Of a stretch of 64,000 bases of DNA, positions 11,344 through 22,378 are shown one piece after another; positions within the stretch are counted from its first letter, which is position 1, and every line of letters begins with the position of its first letter. The DNA comes from Amoebophrya sp. A120 (lineage: Eukaryota > Sar > Dinophyceae > Syndiniales > Amoebophryaceae), in NCBI GenBank assembly GCA_905178155.1, contig CAJINV010000014.1, positions 62,001-126,000 of the forward strand, given 5' to 3'. The translations under genes were made by a program, and so were the position numbers. The notes beneath the pieces are model-generated. The model worked only from the letters and a program-made list of their open reading frames with translations. It was not told the DNA's origin and made no database searches.

Positions 11344-11584
11344 GAGAAGAGAAGGACGAAGGCTCTATTATAATCCATAGGTCCTCGTCGCACTTCTAGC
11401 CTCTTTCCTATTCTTTAATACTTAATTGATAAGAAGTACCCCGCGCCGCGTGGTCCTGTCGTCGTTTAGAAAACGCGTCTACTGCTCGTCCACGCGTGCT
11501 GCGGTCCTCATCGTGAAGGCTGCTGCAGCAAAACAGGCAGTGGGAGCAACCACGAGACGAGGTAAATCGATGACCACAGGACGG
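11344..11584. other. Probable 5' leader of G3
   Basis: No conserved coding frame; several short frames end in stops (for example near 11476). It lies between the G3 start and a family G introner, so an untranslated leader exon is the simplest reading. Confidence 0.4.
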
Positions 11585-11740
11585 CATCCTGTGCAAAAGT
11601 ATCGCACTCGTAGTAATTGCAGTCATGCATTACCAACTTTTTTCTTAAGGTGAATCCGCATTACAAATTATATTTCTCATGCTAAGAAAATTCATTTGTA
11701 AATGCATTTATACTCGAGTGCGATACTTTTGCGATTCATA
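11585..11740 (-). mobile_element. Introner, family G, upstream of G3 start
   Basis: Flanks GACGG/GACGG. Termini CATCCTGTGCAAAAG and the matching inverted end. It lies 240 bp before the first G3 ATG; no frame can be followed across it with confidence, so it is probably in a 5' untranslated region. Confidence 0.75.
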
Positions 11741-12044
11741 GACGGAGCGAGCGCGGACGACGCGGCCTATCCGCACTGTAGCTCCTGCAGCCGCGTCTTG
11801 GCGTTGACAACTTGCCGTGTGCGTGTAGTCTTGTCAGAGTGAACAGAGCTCGTCACCCCCCCCCGCCGCCCCCTTCATTTGAGGGATACGGAGGGCAACA
11901 TGACCGGCAACAGAACACCGGGTCTTGCTTTGAGCAGCATAAAGAAGTAGGTCACGACATTTTTATTAGCTCGCTGCAATCAATATTAAAAGTCCCCGGA
12001 GGTGGTCCTCCGGACCAACTGGTGGACGACTCAACAGCAATAAT
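11741..12044. other. Unassigned spacer
   Basis: No recognisable gene. Includes a C-rich run near 11857-11872. Confidence 0.5.
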
Positions 12045-13016
12045 GCTGGACAACGTTCTAACTTCGCGAGGTGGACCCAAGTATAGAGACGAAATAGGTG
12101 ATCTTCAAAACTGTTCCTATCCCTAAAGAAATTCGCAGCATACCGTCGGGATTTGCCCTGTTTTTTGCGCCAACGCAGGCGCTGCAGCTTTTATGGTCGC
12201 GCCTGCGTAGGAGTGCTGTTGCCTTCCCTGGTGGGTTTTTTCACGCGGCCCAGGCGTCTTTCTAGAGAAACCAACAGGCTGGCACGCTAGCACCCCGGCG
12301 AGCCTAGACATAGACTAAAGAGGCCCCCCCACTGCGCAGATCGACGCGCCCCGCGGGCACTCACAACACACCCACCCGGCGCACGGGAACATTTTATAGA
12401 GAACGGGAACATCTGGAGGAGAAGCTTCAATTCTGATTCGTCCAATCACCCTACTGCCGGTTGGAAGCTGGAGAGCGACACGACTGTGGTGGTCAACGAG
12501 AAACTCCGAGGAGGCTACTACGTCCAACTCTGATTCATCCCAAAACACAGCAACAGGTCGCTGCAGTAGTGTTCTTATCTATGCACGAGCGGGAACGTGC
12601 GGAGCTGAAGCACCATCTTTGCTTCTCGTCCCTCCCATATGCGTATTATTTTATAGAGCCAGCGCCCCATCGGTCCTAATTTAGGACCGACGGCACGGCG
12701 CAGGCACCAAAGACAACACCGGAGGGGCCATCATCTGCTACCTGACACAAAGAGAGACGAATGGGCCCGCACACTGCCGCGGCCCGGTGCGACCGCCGGC
12801 GTAGCCCCGGCTTGGGGGGGTCTTTGGGGAAAAAAAGAGCCCCCCCAAGCTGGGGCATGATCAGCTCGCGCCCAGGCGCGCGAACTTGGACGCAGTGGCC
12901 GGCCGTTATTCTGTCAGCGCGCAGCGCGTTCCCTGGCGCATGCGCTGGGGCTGCGCTAAGCACGAAAGCGCGACCCTGCTGGACAACGTTCTAACTTCGC
13001 GAGGTGGACCCAAGTA
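12045..13016. repeat. 0.9-kb segment bounded by identical 39-bp direct repeats
   Basis: The repeats (12045-12083 and 12978-13016) begin GCTGGACAACGTTCTAACTT. The segment between contains a palindrome TCGGTCCTAATTTAGGACCGA-like at 12670-12690 (20-bp core) and a strong G/C hairpin at about 12803-12857. No coding frame is supported. Confidence 0.65.
12803..12857. repeat. Long GC hairpin
   Basis: Arms GCCCCGGCTTGGGGGGG and CCCCCCCAAGCTGGGGC pair with one mismatch around an A-rich loop. Confidence 0.8.
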
Positions 13017-13244
13017 GAAAACAGCGAAATAGCTCTGGCTTTCTCGTCCCTGCTCCTGCGAGCAATGAATGTAATTAAGCAATTATACCAGGAGCGAAAT
13101 GTTGATCGCTTGGAAGTTTGATCTTCACTACTTGTGCTGAGCGAGTATTCTCTTGTTGTGCTTGGCCGCTTTTCTTTATTTCATTACATGGGCGACCAGG
13201 GAACAAACATTACATGGGCGTCCTTCTGAGTATCATGATGCGAG

Positions 13245-14302
13245 CTTCAACCAGGGAACAAAATGAGATGTTGACTTTACTCGAACAGGAACCTCCGCAG
13301 AGCAGGCGCGCTCTTGCAGATCCAGTCTGCACCACGGCGTTTTTTTTTGGTCAAGACTCTTTCATTGAAGACTTGAATCACCAATGACCCCAACATATTT
13401 ATTTTTCTCTAAGCACGTCAGTTCTTAATATTGCAGTGCGGTCCACGACCTTCGGCACCATATTTAGAGTTTTGTGTAACAAAAAAGTCAAAACATTCAA
13501 TCACCGGCACGTCGAGCTTGTGGGGACTTGTTTGTTCCCCTGAAGATGTAGTACTAGTTGGTGTTCTTGTTCCACCAGTACGTCGTGCTCTGTCTTCTTG
13601 GAGCGCTCGACGAGCAGCGGGGCGTTTTCTTTGCGGAAGCAGGAGGCCGTGGATCTTCAAGTCGAGCAGGTGCAGCACGTGGCCGCTGCCGTGCCCGAGC
13701 CGCTGATTGATCTTGATTTTTCTGCGTGCCGACCCTTCGCAAAGCTCTTCCGCGGTCAGAAACGAAAAATCGCTGTCACAGCCAGTGACCACATGGAGCT
13801 CTTTCTGGCGCGACTTGGCTGCAAGAAGGGTACTGACGGTCGTGCAAATAAAACGACCTCCCAGGTGGTCGTGGAACGACGATGAGCCACGACATGGTAT
13901 TGATAATATTCTTCGAGGATTTTTTCTGCCCGAGTTTTAGTACACGACCGGTCGTACTTGCGATCTCCTGCTTGAGCCAAAATGGCTACGGCTTCTTCAA
14001 CCAGGGAACAAAATGAGATGATTTTACTCGAACAAGAAACTCCGCAGAGCGGGCACACTCTTGCAGATTCAGTCTGCACTACCACGGCGTTTTTTCTTCT
14101 TCTGGTCAAGACTTCATCTCCAACAAGTCTTCACTAAAGTAGACTAGAAGAATAATCAATCCCAACATATTTTCTCTAAGCACGTCAGTTCTTAGTATTG
14201 CAGCGCGGTCCACGACCTTGTCCGGTATATAAGTTCTGATGTGTTTTATTCTTCAACAGGAAAAAAAAAGTCAAAACATTCAATCACCGGCACGTCGAGC
14301 CA
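13245..14302. repeat. Diverged tandem duplication (about 0.76 kb period)
   Basis: Blocks 13245-13520 and 13995-14302 share ordered segments: CTTCAACCAGGGAACAAAAT, TCTAAGCACGTCAGTTCTTA, GTCAAAACATTCAATCACCG. They are separated by small indels. Confidence 0.8.
13418..13792 (-). CDS. Doubtful small ORF
   Basis: 124 codons, moderately basic, with no recognised domain. Its 3' part (DVPVIECFDFF) lies in the tandemly duplicated block, where the second copy is broken. No introner interrupts it. It may be a gene fragment or chance. Confidence 0.2.
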   Translation of the reverse strand: MVTGCDSDFSFLTAEELCEGSARRKIKINQRLGHGSGHVLHLLDLKIHGLLLPQRKRPAARRALQEDRARRTGGTRTPTSTTSSGEQTSPHKLDVPVIECFDFFVTQNSKYGAEGRGPHCNIKN

Positions 14303-15637
14303 GGTGATCAAATTTATCAAAGCCCGGGACCTCCCTGTTGCTGTGCTTTATAAGTATATGATATGATAATTGCTACAACGCTACCGGGTAGACCACCCGG
14401 GAGATCAAGTTGAAGCTCGAGATATAATAGCACTTGTTGTAGTGCTGACGTGGTAGGTTGTGCCTTTTTTTCATGTCCTTACGTCTTGTAGTGCTGGCCG
14501 CCGGCGCCTATCATCTACTATCTACATCTGGTGCTTTCTCTTTTGGCGGTCGATAAAAGGTCAGCTAGTACAACGCGAAGCACATTCGAGAAGAAGCACT
14601 CGACGTCCTGGTGCTAGTAATAGGACACTTCTCGAGCTGCTTTTTTTTGTTCTGGAAAAGGAAATGCAAATATCAAAAATAAAAGTATTGAAATGTAAAA
14701 TCCCTAAGGGAAGCTTGAATAAAACACTGCAGCTGCAAACTATCATCTTACAAATGCAGAGATGTTGTTGATCTGCAAAGTTTTTACGATCATCTTACAA
14801 ATGCTTCAAGAGTAGACCACTTCTTTGTCGATGGCATGCTCCAGTTGTAGTCTTCTGCACTCGACCCCGCACTGCTCAAGCCCTTAGTCAGGCTATCAAG
14901 CTGAAAAGTGCCCCAAGACTGTCTGACCTACAGAAGTTCCTCCTCCTCCGTGCCATCGAGAAAATCGGTGGCTTTTTTGGGCCGATTAGATTCCGCGAAG
15001 GCGTATGCTATCTTTTGCTTTTTTTTGTGTACAGATTGGCCGAAGCGGCCGACGGGTGGCGCAATGTCCGCTACCAAGCGCGCCACAGCAGCGGGCGTAG
15101 CCCGAGTTTCAGACTTCTTTCTTCGTAAACAGATTGGGCGGAGCCGATAAAGTCCTTTGCTTACCTTTCCCCCCGACCCGGCTGCGCGGATTTTTCTACT
15201 TTTTCAAAAAATGAGCTTACTTTTCAGAAATCCGCTTTCTGGCGGCCAAACCCCATTGAAAGCGCGCGACTTTGCGAGTGGTCGTCGCATATCCCCGAGG
15301 CCCTCCCATATGGCAACGCCAAAGCCTTCGCGCTGCGTTTGCGATGGGTGAGCATCTCGCAGAGAGCGCTTTGCGCGCGGGGCACGCTTTGGTTACCAGA
15401 TCAAGCTGAAAGCGCCCCACGACTGATCCGCAGATAGGCAACAATTTGAGTTCTTGGGTCGCAAAGTTGATGCTCCCACGCGAAACGCTTTTTGTACTAT
15501 TGGATGAAGCAAATTATGCGACGCATTTTGTGTTTTCTTATTCAAAATAATCCAGGCGAGGAAGGCACCCTGAGAACGACAGACACTGCTCACCTTGCGC
15601 CGCTGCGAGACACAGATTTTGCTTCCGGCTATCATAA
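14303..15637. other. Spacer without a supported gene
   Basis: Mixed AT-rich and GC-rich sequence. It contains a 68-bp exact repeat (14524-14591) shared with an S4 exon. Confidence 0.5.
14524..14591. repeat. 68-bp repeat shared with S4 coding exon
   Basis: Identical, base for base, to 16479-16546. Confidence 0.9.
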
Positions 15638-16135
15638 TTAATTTTCTGGTGGCTCAAAATTAAAATTACAAATATGTGACGGCTGCTGTGTGCGACAGGG
15701 TAAGGGCCATAGGCATAGAGGGCTTTTGCAATGCAAATTAAGTAACATAAACATGTCTCCGCCACCGCCGCTCTGCTGGGGTTGTACGTAGGGACACTTT
15801 TCATGTGGATAGAGGCGGACCGTTGCTACGGAGTTTCCTCGTTTGTAGCTTGTGCGTGGATGAATTTTTGTCCCATGTGCTTTGGTACTTTCTTTGGGCG
15901 TTGGGGATGTTGCGCTAGCAGTTGTTCTTGTGGGCCTGCGACTCCGTTTCTTCTTGGAGGAATTACTGCTACCGCTATCACTGGCACTGGGGGAAGGTCC
16001 GAGTTCAAAGGAATCTTGTAGCCCCCTCCTGGTTGCGTGGGGGGCCGGCCCGGCAAACCCAGCTAAGCTTCGCCACGGACGCGGGCGCGCCGAATCGATG
16101 GGAAACCAAAAACGCGGCCCAATGTTGCGCGGCAT
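15638..16135 (-). CDS. S5: doubtful ORF with FELGPSPSAS motif
   Basis: Starts at an ATG 32 nt after the S4 stop and ends TAA at 15638. It carries LQDSFELGPSPSAS, shared at nucleotide level with S2 and S4, then a Ser/Lys/Arg/Thr-rich tail (SSNSSKKKRSRRPTRTT). It may be a third paralog that has lost its 5' exon; the upstream half is GC-rich and unconvincing. Confidence 0.35.
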   Translation of the reverse strand: MPRNIGPRFWFPIDSARPRPWRSLAGFAGPAPHATRRGLQDSFELGPSPSASDSGSSNSSKKKRSRRPTRTTASATSPTPKESTKAHGTKIHPRTSYKRGNSVATVRLYPHEKCPYVQPQQSGGGGDMFMLLNLHCKSPLCLWPLPCRTQQPSHICNFNFEPPEN

Positions 16136-16166
16136 CGTCGAGGTTTGCCCAACCTGTGCAAGGCCT

Positions 16167-18032
16167 CTATTTGCTCGAAGTGTGCCCGCGCGGCGGGGCA
16201 TGCGCATTACCAACACATAGGGGCGCGCCCCTTGCTGCACTTCGGGACGCCGTGGCGCCTCGCCAACAGCGAATGCCACGCGGCGGGCCCTCCATGAAGT
16301 GGGTCCCGGAGGAGCTTGACGTGGCCAGCCTCCAAGCTGATAGACACAGGCCCTGTGGGAACGGGGCGCGATGTCTTCGAGTGTCGCCCAAGTGCTCGGA
16401 ACCCCAATCGTCATGCGAAGAAAAAAGCATATCAAAATTTTCAGCATACTTGAAAAAAGCGTCGCTGACGCCACCATAACATCTGGTGCTTTCTCTTTTG
16501 GCGGTCGATAAAAGGTCAGCTAGTACAACGCGAAGCACATTCGAGACTTTTTCTTTAACAATAGCGGGGATGGACCGGAATAGTAGCTCCCACTGGAAGG
16601 GAAATTTGAAAAGGAGAGACGTGGAGGAAATAGTCGCTGCAGGTGCAGCCCGTCCCGCACCTTCTTGCAGATCTCCACGTGGAGATCGTCCACCCTCCCC
16701 GTGGGCGGCGGGAAGATCCTCAGGATGAAGTAGATCCACTGACATATCCACAGAAGAAATAAACCCATCCTATATCCACTTTTTGCATGACAGACACTGG
16801 ATTTTATGTATGTCTTGCATGACAAATTGGATGTTGTTGTTGATGGGGATGGTTTTTTTTTGTGGATATGACAACATCCGCGCCGCTGCTTCAAGCAAAA
16901 CGCTACTTTTCGTCACGTTGGTTATCAATTGCAAATCTGTTTGGGTCTGGAAAGTTGTAATGCAAATCAGTGAATGGTGGGCGCACCCACGACAGCAATA
17001 CACTCTACCTAGGCATGTTGACAAGTTTTTGAGCTGCTATGCCTATGTGTTTCCGTTTCGTTTTTCGCATGACAAACTGCGTTTGTGCATTTACAGGCAA
17101 AGGGCTCTTCTCCTGCTCAAGCTCACCCGTGACAGAGTTAAGAGTCATGCCAGCCGAGCATGACAAACTTGCACTCTTCTCGAAGACCACGACCCAGCCA
17201 TATTTGCAATGCATATTGGTAAACGGATGGCGATAGCGGGACTCGGACAAATGCACGTTGACCATATCATCATCCGCGTCCTGGTATGACAGCGCACAAC
17301 TCCCCCTCCCCCTCATTTGTGTAGCATGAACGGCAATACAAGCATCAGCAAGAGTGCCGGTTTTGCATGACAAATTTGCACTGGATTATAGTGCTATTTG
17401 GGCAGCTACCAGAACTTGTCATGCAAACTAGTACAGTGCCACAATGCATATGCAAAGGGTGGATTGGGTATTTTGCATGACAAATGAGGGGGAGGGGGAG
17501 TTGTGCACTGTCATACCTGGTGTGCGCGTAACATTCGCCCCGCGACAGCCAAGTCGGCGTTATTTTCCCGTGGGTTCCGTTCGTCTTCCTCATCCGCGGT
17601 GTAGTAGTTCGAGGTTCGCAAGTTCAGATCTGAGAGGGCGTAGAACAGATCTTGACAAATCGCCACCCCGGACATTTTCTTCATCTCCATCTTGCCGCGG
17701 CCCGATTCTGGGACCACTTTTTGGTAGTGCCGCGGTGGGGACAAGGACATGAGGGAAGCCGGACAAGGGCGGAAAGCCCCCAAGCAGCAGTGACGGAGTT
17801 CTCGTGCCGCCATTTCGGTGTTGTTGGCACCTGTGAACAATTCAAGGTTTGGCTGATCCGCCCTCCTTGCAATCGCCATTTTGTTAAACATATCTACCAG
17901 CAACTCCTCCTCCATCTCCCCGTCGCCCGGCACACCAATCTCCAGCGGGAACTGTGGCAGAGGCACGGGGCAAATGTCCTCACTGGGGGAAGGTCCGAGT
18001 TCAAAGGAATCTTGTCCTTGAGTCTGAGAAGG
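16167..18032 (-). CDS. S4: four-exon gene of unknown function (5' end lost or displaced)
   Basis: After three introners are removed, 401 codons remain open to a TAG at 16167. The frame begins right after an in-frame TGA (18033-18035) at the breakpoint of the S3 duplicated segment, so the original first exon appears to be missing. Visible features: DSFELGPSPSEDICPV; MEEELLVDMFNKMAIARRAD; CCLGAFRPC; MSGVAICQDLFYALSDLNLR; acidic TADEEDERN; DADDDMVNVHLSESRYRHPF; then a basic C-terminal exon containing a 68-bp repeat. By analogy with S2 the complete protein should start with a signal peptide. I recognise no family. Confidence 0.65.
16479..16546 (-). repeat. 68-bp repeat inside S4 last exon
   Basis: Encodes part of VSNVLRVVLADLLSTAKREST; the same 68 bp lies in non-coding DNA at 14524-14591. 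Confidence 0.9.
16745..16868 (-). mobile_element. Introner, family I
   Basis: Junction AARMLS^VDLLHP; flanks TGACA/TGACA. Confidence 0.92.
16923..17215 (-). mobile_element. Introner, family A
   Basis: Junction RHPFTN^VTKSSV; flanks TTGGT/TTGGT. Confidence 0.92.
17285..17515 (-). mobile_element. Introner, family F (GT-AG compatible)
   Basis: Junction LRAHQ^DADDDM; flanks CCTGG/CCTGG. On the transcript strand the 5-mer is CCAGG, so this is one of the few copies that can be read as a canonical GT-AG intron. Confidence 0.92.
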
Positions 18033-19017
18033 TCATGAGAGCGTGTGCTCCCGCCCGTCCGCGAACTCGATGCGCCACCAGCCCCGGTCGCCGTCCCCGG
18101 CCACCGGACCCGCCGTGCTAGCGCAAACGAGCGGGCGCGCGTCTGGATTTCTGTCGGTCAAGTGACGCGAGTTCGCTCTGCCCTTCTGGTAGCTGAGGGG
18201 CAGCTTGGCCAGGTCCAGAATTCCGGGGAGGTCGGTCGCTCTCGTCGTGCTCTGCGTGGCGCGCAGCAGATCCGGAAACACCCACAAACGGGGCTCCGTC
18301 ATCCACCACTGCTCTGTGGAAAAGGCGTGGAAGCCACAGATCTGCATCGCTTTACGGTGATCTTTATCGCCATTCGACTTGGCCTTGGTGTACTGTCGTG
18401 GGCCAATGATGTATGGATGCGTCAGAGTTGAAATCGACAAAGTTGAAATAATTTGTAATGCATAAAATGCGATACAGAAAGTGACTCTATTGCAGAGGAC
18501 GCAAGGGAGGCAGATTATAGTCCTGGTAAGGGTCAAAAGTTGGACTGCTGACTAGCATGACAGAAGGCAGCTCTTTTGCCCTAAACCGCATGACAGACTC
18601 TTTTCCAGGACCGGGAAGATTTTTCATGCACCGACTACAAACTGCAGGTCTAACTGGCATCCATTTTATGCATGACAAACTATTTCAACTTTGATGATTT
18701 CAAACCTGACACATCCATATGATGTAGATGTACTTTACATCTCGGTGGTCCGGGTCCAGCGTCACGCTCCATCCCCGTGGACCTTTGCCATCGGTCCCTG
18801 CATAATTGGGAATGTCGTCAGAAAGCTCGAACCACAATTTGTCTTTCTGGCCTGACTCGTTGTCCTTTCTCCACGTTTCCAGCACTGTTGCGATTTCGTC
18901 CGTTGCAGTGTCTTTCAGGGAGGCGGGCAGGGTGTCCTTTCCGTCATCTATAATTGCAAACCCCTCATTCATGCAGTCCGAAACGTTGGCGAGAGACGTT
19001 CGGCAGAAAAGGAGCAA
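18033..19017 (-). pseudogene. S3: truncated copy of a G2 segment (F5/8C-like)
   Basis: 18037-18979 matches 29871-30813 at a constant offset of 11,834 with fewer than ten differences, including the family B introner and its TGATG flanks. At 30 kb the flanking sequence continues the domain; here both ends break off. An ATG at 19017 gives 223 codons ending REHTLS then TGA, where G2 continues with SMELWN. G2 is therefore the donor. The fragment keeps CGFHAF, RLWVFPDLL and WWRIEFADG, so a short product is possible. Confidence 0.8.
18412..18719 (-). mobile_element. Introner, family B (copied with S3)
   Basis: Junction KYIYI^IGPRQY; flanks TGATG/TGATG. Duplicate of the element at 30246-30553, carried along rather than newly inserted. 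Confidence 0.92.
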
Positions 19018-19330
19018 ATTTCTGAGCAGTGAATTTCTGGAATTCAGAAAGAAGCGCGCCCGCTTTCTTTCAGAACTCTGGGAAATTCATGTGCGAGACC
19101 AAGTGCGTAAATTTAAAGTTCTCGGTTGAGACTCCTCGAAAAGAGTCCCCAGAAGGACTCTTTTTTTCGCTTCCCCCGATGGCAATAAATTCAAGTGCGT
19201 AAATTTAAAAGACTCCTTCGAAGGAGTCCTTGCAAGGAGTCCCTGCCTGGACTCATTGCAAGGTGTAGCCGGAAGAGTCGAACGCAAATCCAAAACGAAA
19301 ACGATTCATCCCCAACAATTTGCACTAGCG
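19018..19330. repeat. Cluster of small inverted repeats
   Basis: GACTCC/GGAGTC words alternate at 19128-19262, and GTGCGTAAATTTAAA occurs twice. No gene. Confidence 0.55.
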
Positions 19331-19552
19331 CCAGCAGATGACCCAACTACCTCCTCCCCCAACCCCCGCTACCTCCCCTGGGGCCCGAGCCTTCTCCTTC
19401 CCAACCCAGACCACCTCCTCTACAAGTTCAGCCGCCTACTCCCTGAGCCAGGTCTTCTCCTGTGGGCCCCGGCCCCCTTCACGCGGAACCCAGACCACTT
19501 CTTCCACAGCCCAAGCGCCCTCATCCGGAGCCCGGACCCCCTCCTTCCAAAC
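19330..19552. repeat. C-rich degenerate repeat, 3' side of S2
   Basis: Imperfect recurrences of AACCCAGACCACNTCNTC-like words. The plus-strand Pro/Ser/Thr-rich frame here is most likely compositional. Confidence 0.5.
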
Positions 19553-20190
19553 CTACGCCACATTCTTCGGAACCCAGGCGCCCCTCGTCCCAAATTCACT
19601 GGCACTGGGGGAAGGTCCGAGTTCAAAGGAATCTTGTCCTTCGTCTTCCTTTTTCGCCACAGAAGATCTTGCGCCAGAAATATTTACGCCAGCAGGCTCT
19701 TATGCACTGCAAATATGTCTGGGTCTGGAAACTTGTGATGTTAAAATGTGCACGATGAAAACACTTCCGAATGCAGTCCGGCATGACAACTTCCCAAAAC
19801 GCTTTCTCATAGGCAATCCGCAAGACAAGAGAAAACGCGTTTTTGCATGACAAAAGAGGCTGCGACTTTTGTTGGTTATGCAATACAGATTTTCTACGTA
19901 TGGAAAGAAAGCACTACAAGTTCCAACCTTCCAGACCCAGACACTTTTACAATCCATAGCTCTGATTCTGAAGCAACTGCAGCTTCAGCTTCTGTAGTGC
20001 GCGGAAATTTCCCTTCGCCGCCGCGTGTGGTGCCTTTATTACCAAGGCCTCCACTGCTGGGTGGAAGTTCTTCTAGAAGACCCTTTACTTTTTGCACTTG
20101 CAAACGGCGGCCGCTGGCGTTGAGGATTGCGGCCGAGCTCGCAAGCAACAGAATAAAAGCTTGCATTTTTTTTCGCTGCCAAAGAGACAA
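19553..20190 (-). CDS. S2: small secreted protein with FELGPSPSAS motif
   Basis: Two exons. ATGs at 20190 and 20166; the second directly starts a signal peptide (MQAFILLLASSAAILNASG) and is preferred, giving 116 residues. Exon 1 is Gly/Glu/Pro-rich (LLEELPPSSGGLGNK). Exon 2 contains KKEDEGQDSFELGPSPSAS and ends WVPKNVA then TAG. The coding stretch from 19596 to 19637 is almost identical to S4 and S5, after which the sequences part company, so S2 may be a truncated relative of S4. Confidence 0.65.
19701..19958 (-). mobile_element. Introner, family A
   Basis: Junction ASESE^PAGVNI; flanks GCTCT/GCTCT. Confidence 0.92.
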
Positions 20191-21387
20191 AACTACTTGC
20201 GTTTGTCAGCAGAAGAGGTCGTTCTTTGGTGCCCCTTTTTTTAGTTCCCCCTGATGTTCTAGAAGTCGCGCAACTACTGCTCGCGGATACTAGTTCTTGT
20301 AAAAAGCTGCCGCTCCTACCTTGAGGATGTCGCTGCGACACAGTGTGGTAGTGTATGTTAGTTGGGGAAATATTTCTTTTTTTGTAATGCGAAAATCTTA
20401 CACGTAGTCCTAGTCGTTGTATCAACAGTTTGAGTTTACCTGGTAGATAATAAGTAAAGACGCCATACAATAATTTTTCTAATATACGGTTTAAGCTGAG
20501 AGCTCCAGTTTTTGTCCTGCGTGCTGTCGTCGTGAGATTCTGCTTGAAAAAAGGCCTCGAACTCGTGCGGTGAGGCTCCTTAGTTGCGAGAACGAGAAGA
20601 GCTACAAGCACGACTATAACAATTATCCGTGAGAAACTACAAGAGAACGCGAAAGCGATTTTCGTGGTAGTTCTCTATACACAGCCAATATTTTATCTAT
20701 ACAGCGCTGATATTCTTGGCGTTCCCGTCGTGTAAAAAAACTTAGGGTAGATAGCTTCTGAAAGAAAAGCAGCACAATATTAACTTTACAACAAGATGAT
20801 GAAGCAAAGCAGATGAGCCGCCTTCTTTTTCTTAGTTTAGGCAGAGCTGCCAGGAATATGATAGTACTGCTCTTGTTTTCTTTAGTGTAAGTACTTTGAA
20901 GATAGTGCCGATCGCCTCGAAAAGCCTTCACTTCTTCCGCTTCTTCAGACAGAGCGAGATATATGTAGGTCTTTTTAATAGTGTTCCAGTTATACTCTAG
21001 GTGCGTCAAAACGTCGCAGACGCCTTGTCAATCAGAGCAACCAAGCCTGTCACGAAAGTGAAATTTAGAAAGAATAATATCGATTTGCAATAATTGCAGT
21101 TCTGCATTATGTACGAATTTGATTTTACATTTTTTTCATATATTCGTCAGTACGTTCTTGCTCAGGAACGTGATGCTGATCAAAGAACAATGACTAATTT
21201 AGAGGACCTTCTTCAAAGTGATCACTTTTGTTGTGTTGCACGCCTCGAATCGCGCACATTTTGAAAAAGTAGACAAGCGAGATCAATGTTGCAAGATCTT
21301 CGGCTATTCGAGCTTCGCGCTTCTTTGTGCGACATAGATCACGACATTACTGTCACATGACTCTGGCGACCAAAATCAAAGATTGCG

Positions 21388-21413
21388 CGTTCATCTTCAA
21401 ATGAAGATGAACG
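21388..21413. repeat. Palindrome
   Basis: CGTTCATCTTC and GAAGATGAACG arms around a 4-base centre. Confidence 0.85.
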
Positions 21414-21450
21414 TGCAACCTCTAATTCTAAATTCATGAATGAACGTGCA

Positions 21451-21475
21451 TAACTGGCAATGACATTGCCAGTTA
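21451..21475. repeat. Palindrome
   Basis: TAACTGGCAATG and CATTGCCAGTTA arms around one base. Confidence 0.9.
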
Positions 21476-22378
21476 GAGAACATTGCGTTATTTGCGGAGG
21501 TCGTGTGTTTTTTAGTTTATCTATATTGTGATCTTCGTTTTTCCCGACGCCCAGCAGCGTCAGAATGAACGATCGACACAGCGGCCAAGCGGCCGCACGA
21601 AGCTGCTGCTTGCTGAGCTGCTTCTAGCACTGTATATGCGGATCATGGTGCTGCGGTGCACTTCTTGCTAGTAAGAGTAGTAGCTGGTAGTAGTTGAACA
21701 ACGATATGGCGACCCAGAGAGGTAGCAGTTGAACAACGGCGAATCCACCAGTAGGAGCCATCTATGCGACTTCCCGAGAGCACGACCACGATCGGGGGTT
21801 TAGAACAAGCGCTTCGGTAATATTAAAGCAAAGGCAGCACAAAGACAAACTCATTTATATGTACTAAATAAATAGGTCTCGGCTGATGTAAGTATTTCTT
21901 GAATTCATCTTCCCCGATAGTACTTTGTTGCCAACTGTATCATTGATGTCAGGGATGAGTTTGAGCAGATATTAGTCGATGCTCTCCTGCAACAGCTTCT
22001 GGCGGTACGAGAGAGAGGAAATCTTGCTTGGCAAGTAGCTTTACTTCATCGTCTTGGTGTTGCTTTTTTTAAAAAAAACGCAAGAAAATACCCGCACAAA
22101 TGATACCACACTGCTAGTCGTGTATATTAAAGATAAACATAATCATAGTACTACAGCTTGAACGTCAGCGGGCAAATGATACAAGTTTTTTGCCGCACAG
22201 CTTTTGTCTTCCGTGCAAAATTAGACGAGAATATCAATATTCTAGCACGGAAGTAGATAGATTCGAAACGAAAAATCTCGGAGCTAGTACACATTCCGGA
22301 AAATTTTGTATGTAAAACACAGCAACAACATCGACGATCGTCCTCGATGTTGCCACAGCGAAGATGAAAGTGAAGCCG

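Larger units (their letters stand above)
20191..22378. other. AT-rich spacer between S1 and S2
   Basis: No gene supported. Perfect or near-perfect hairpins at 21388-21413 (CGTTCATCTTC arms) and 21451-21475 (TAACTGGCAATG arms). Confidence 0.6.

Noticed and set aside
15979-19640. Regularly spaced 36-bp repeats as a possible CRISPR array
   Set aside because: Only three copies, spaced 1.6-2 kb apart and coding; the context is eukaryotic.
19338-19850. Plus-strand Pro/Ser/Thr-rich ORF
   Set aside because: Overlaps a C-rich repeat and the S2 exon and introner; composition explains it.
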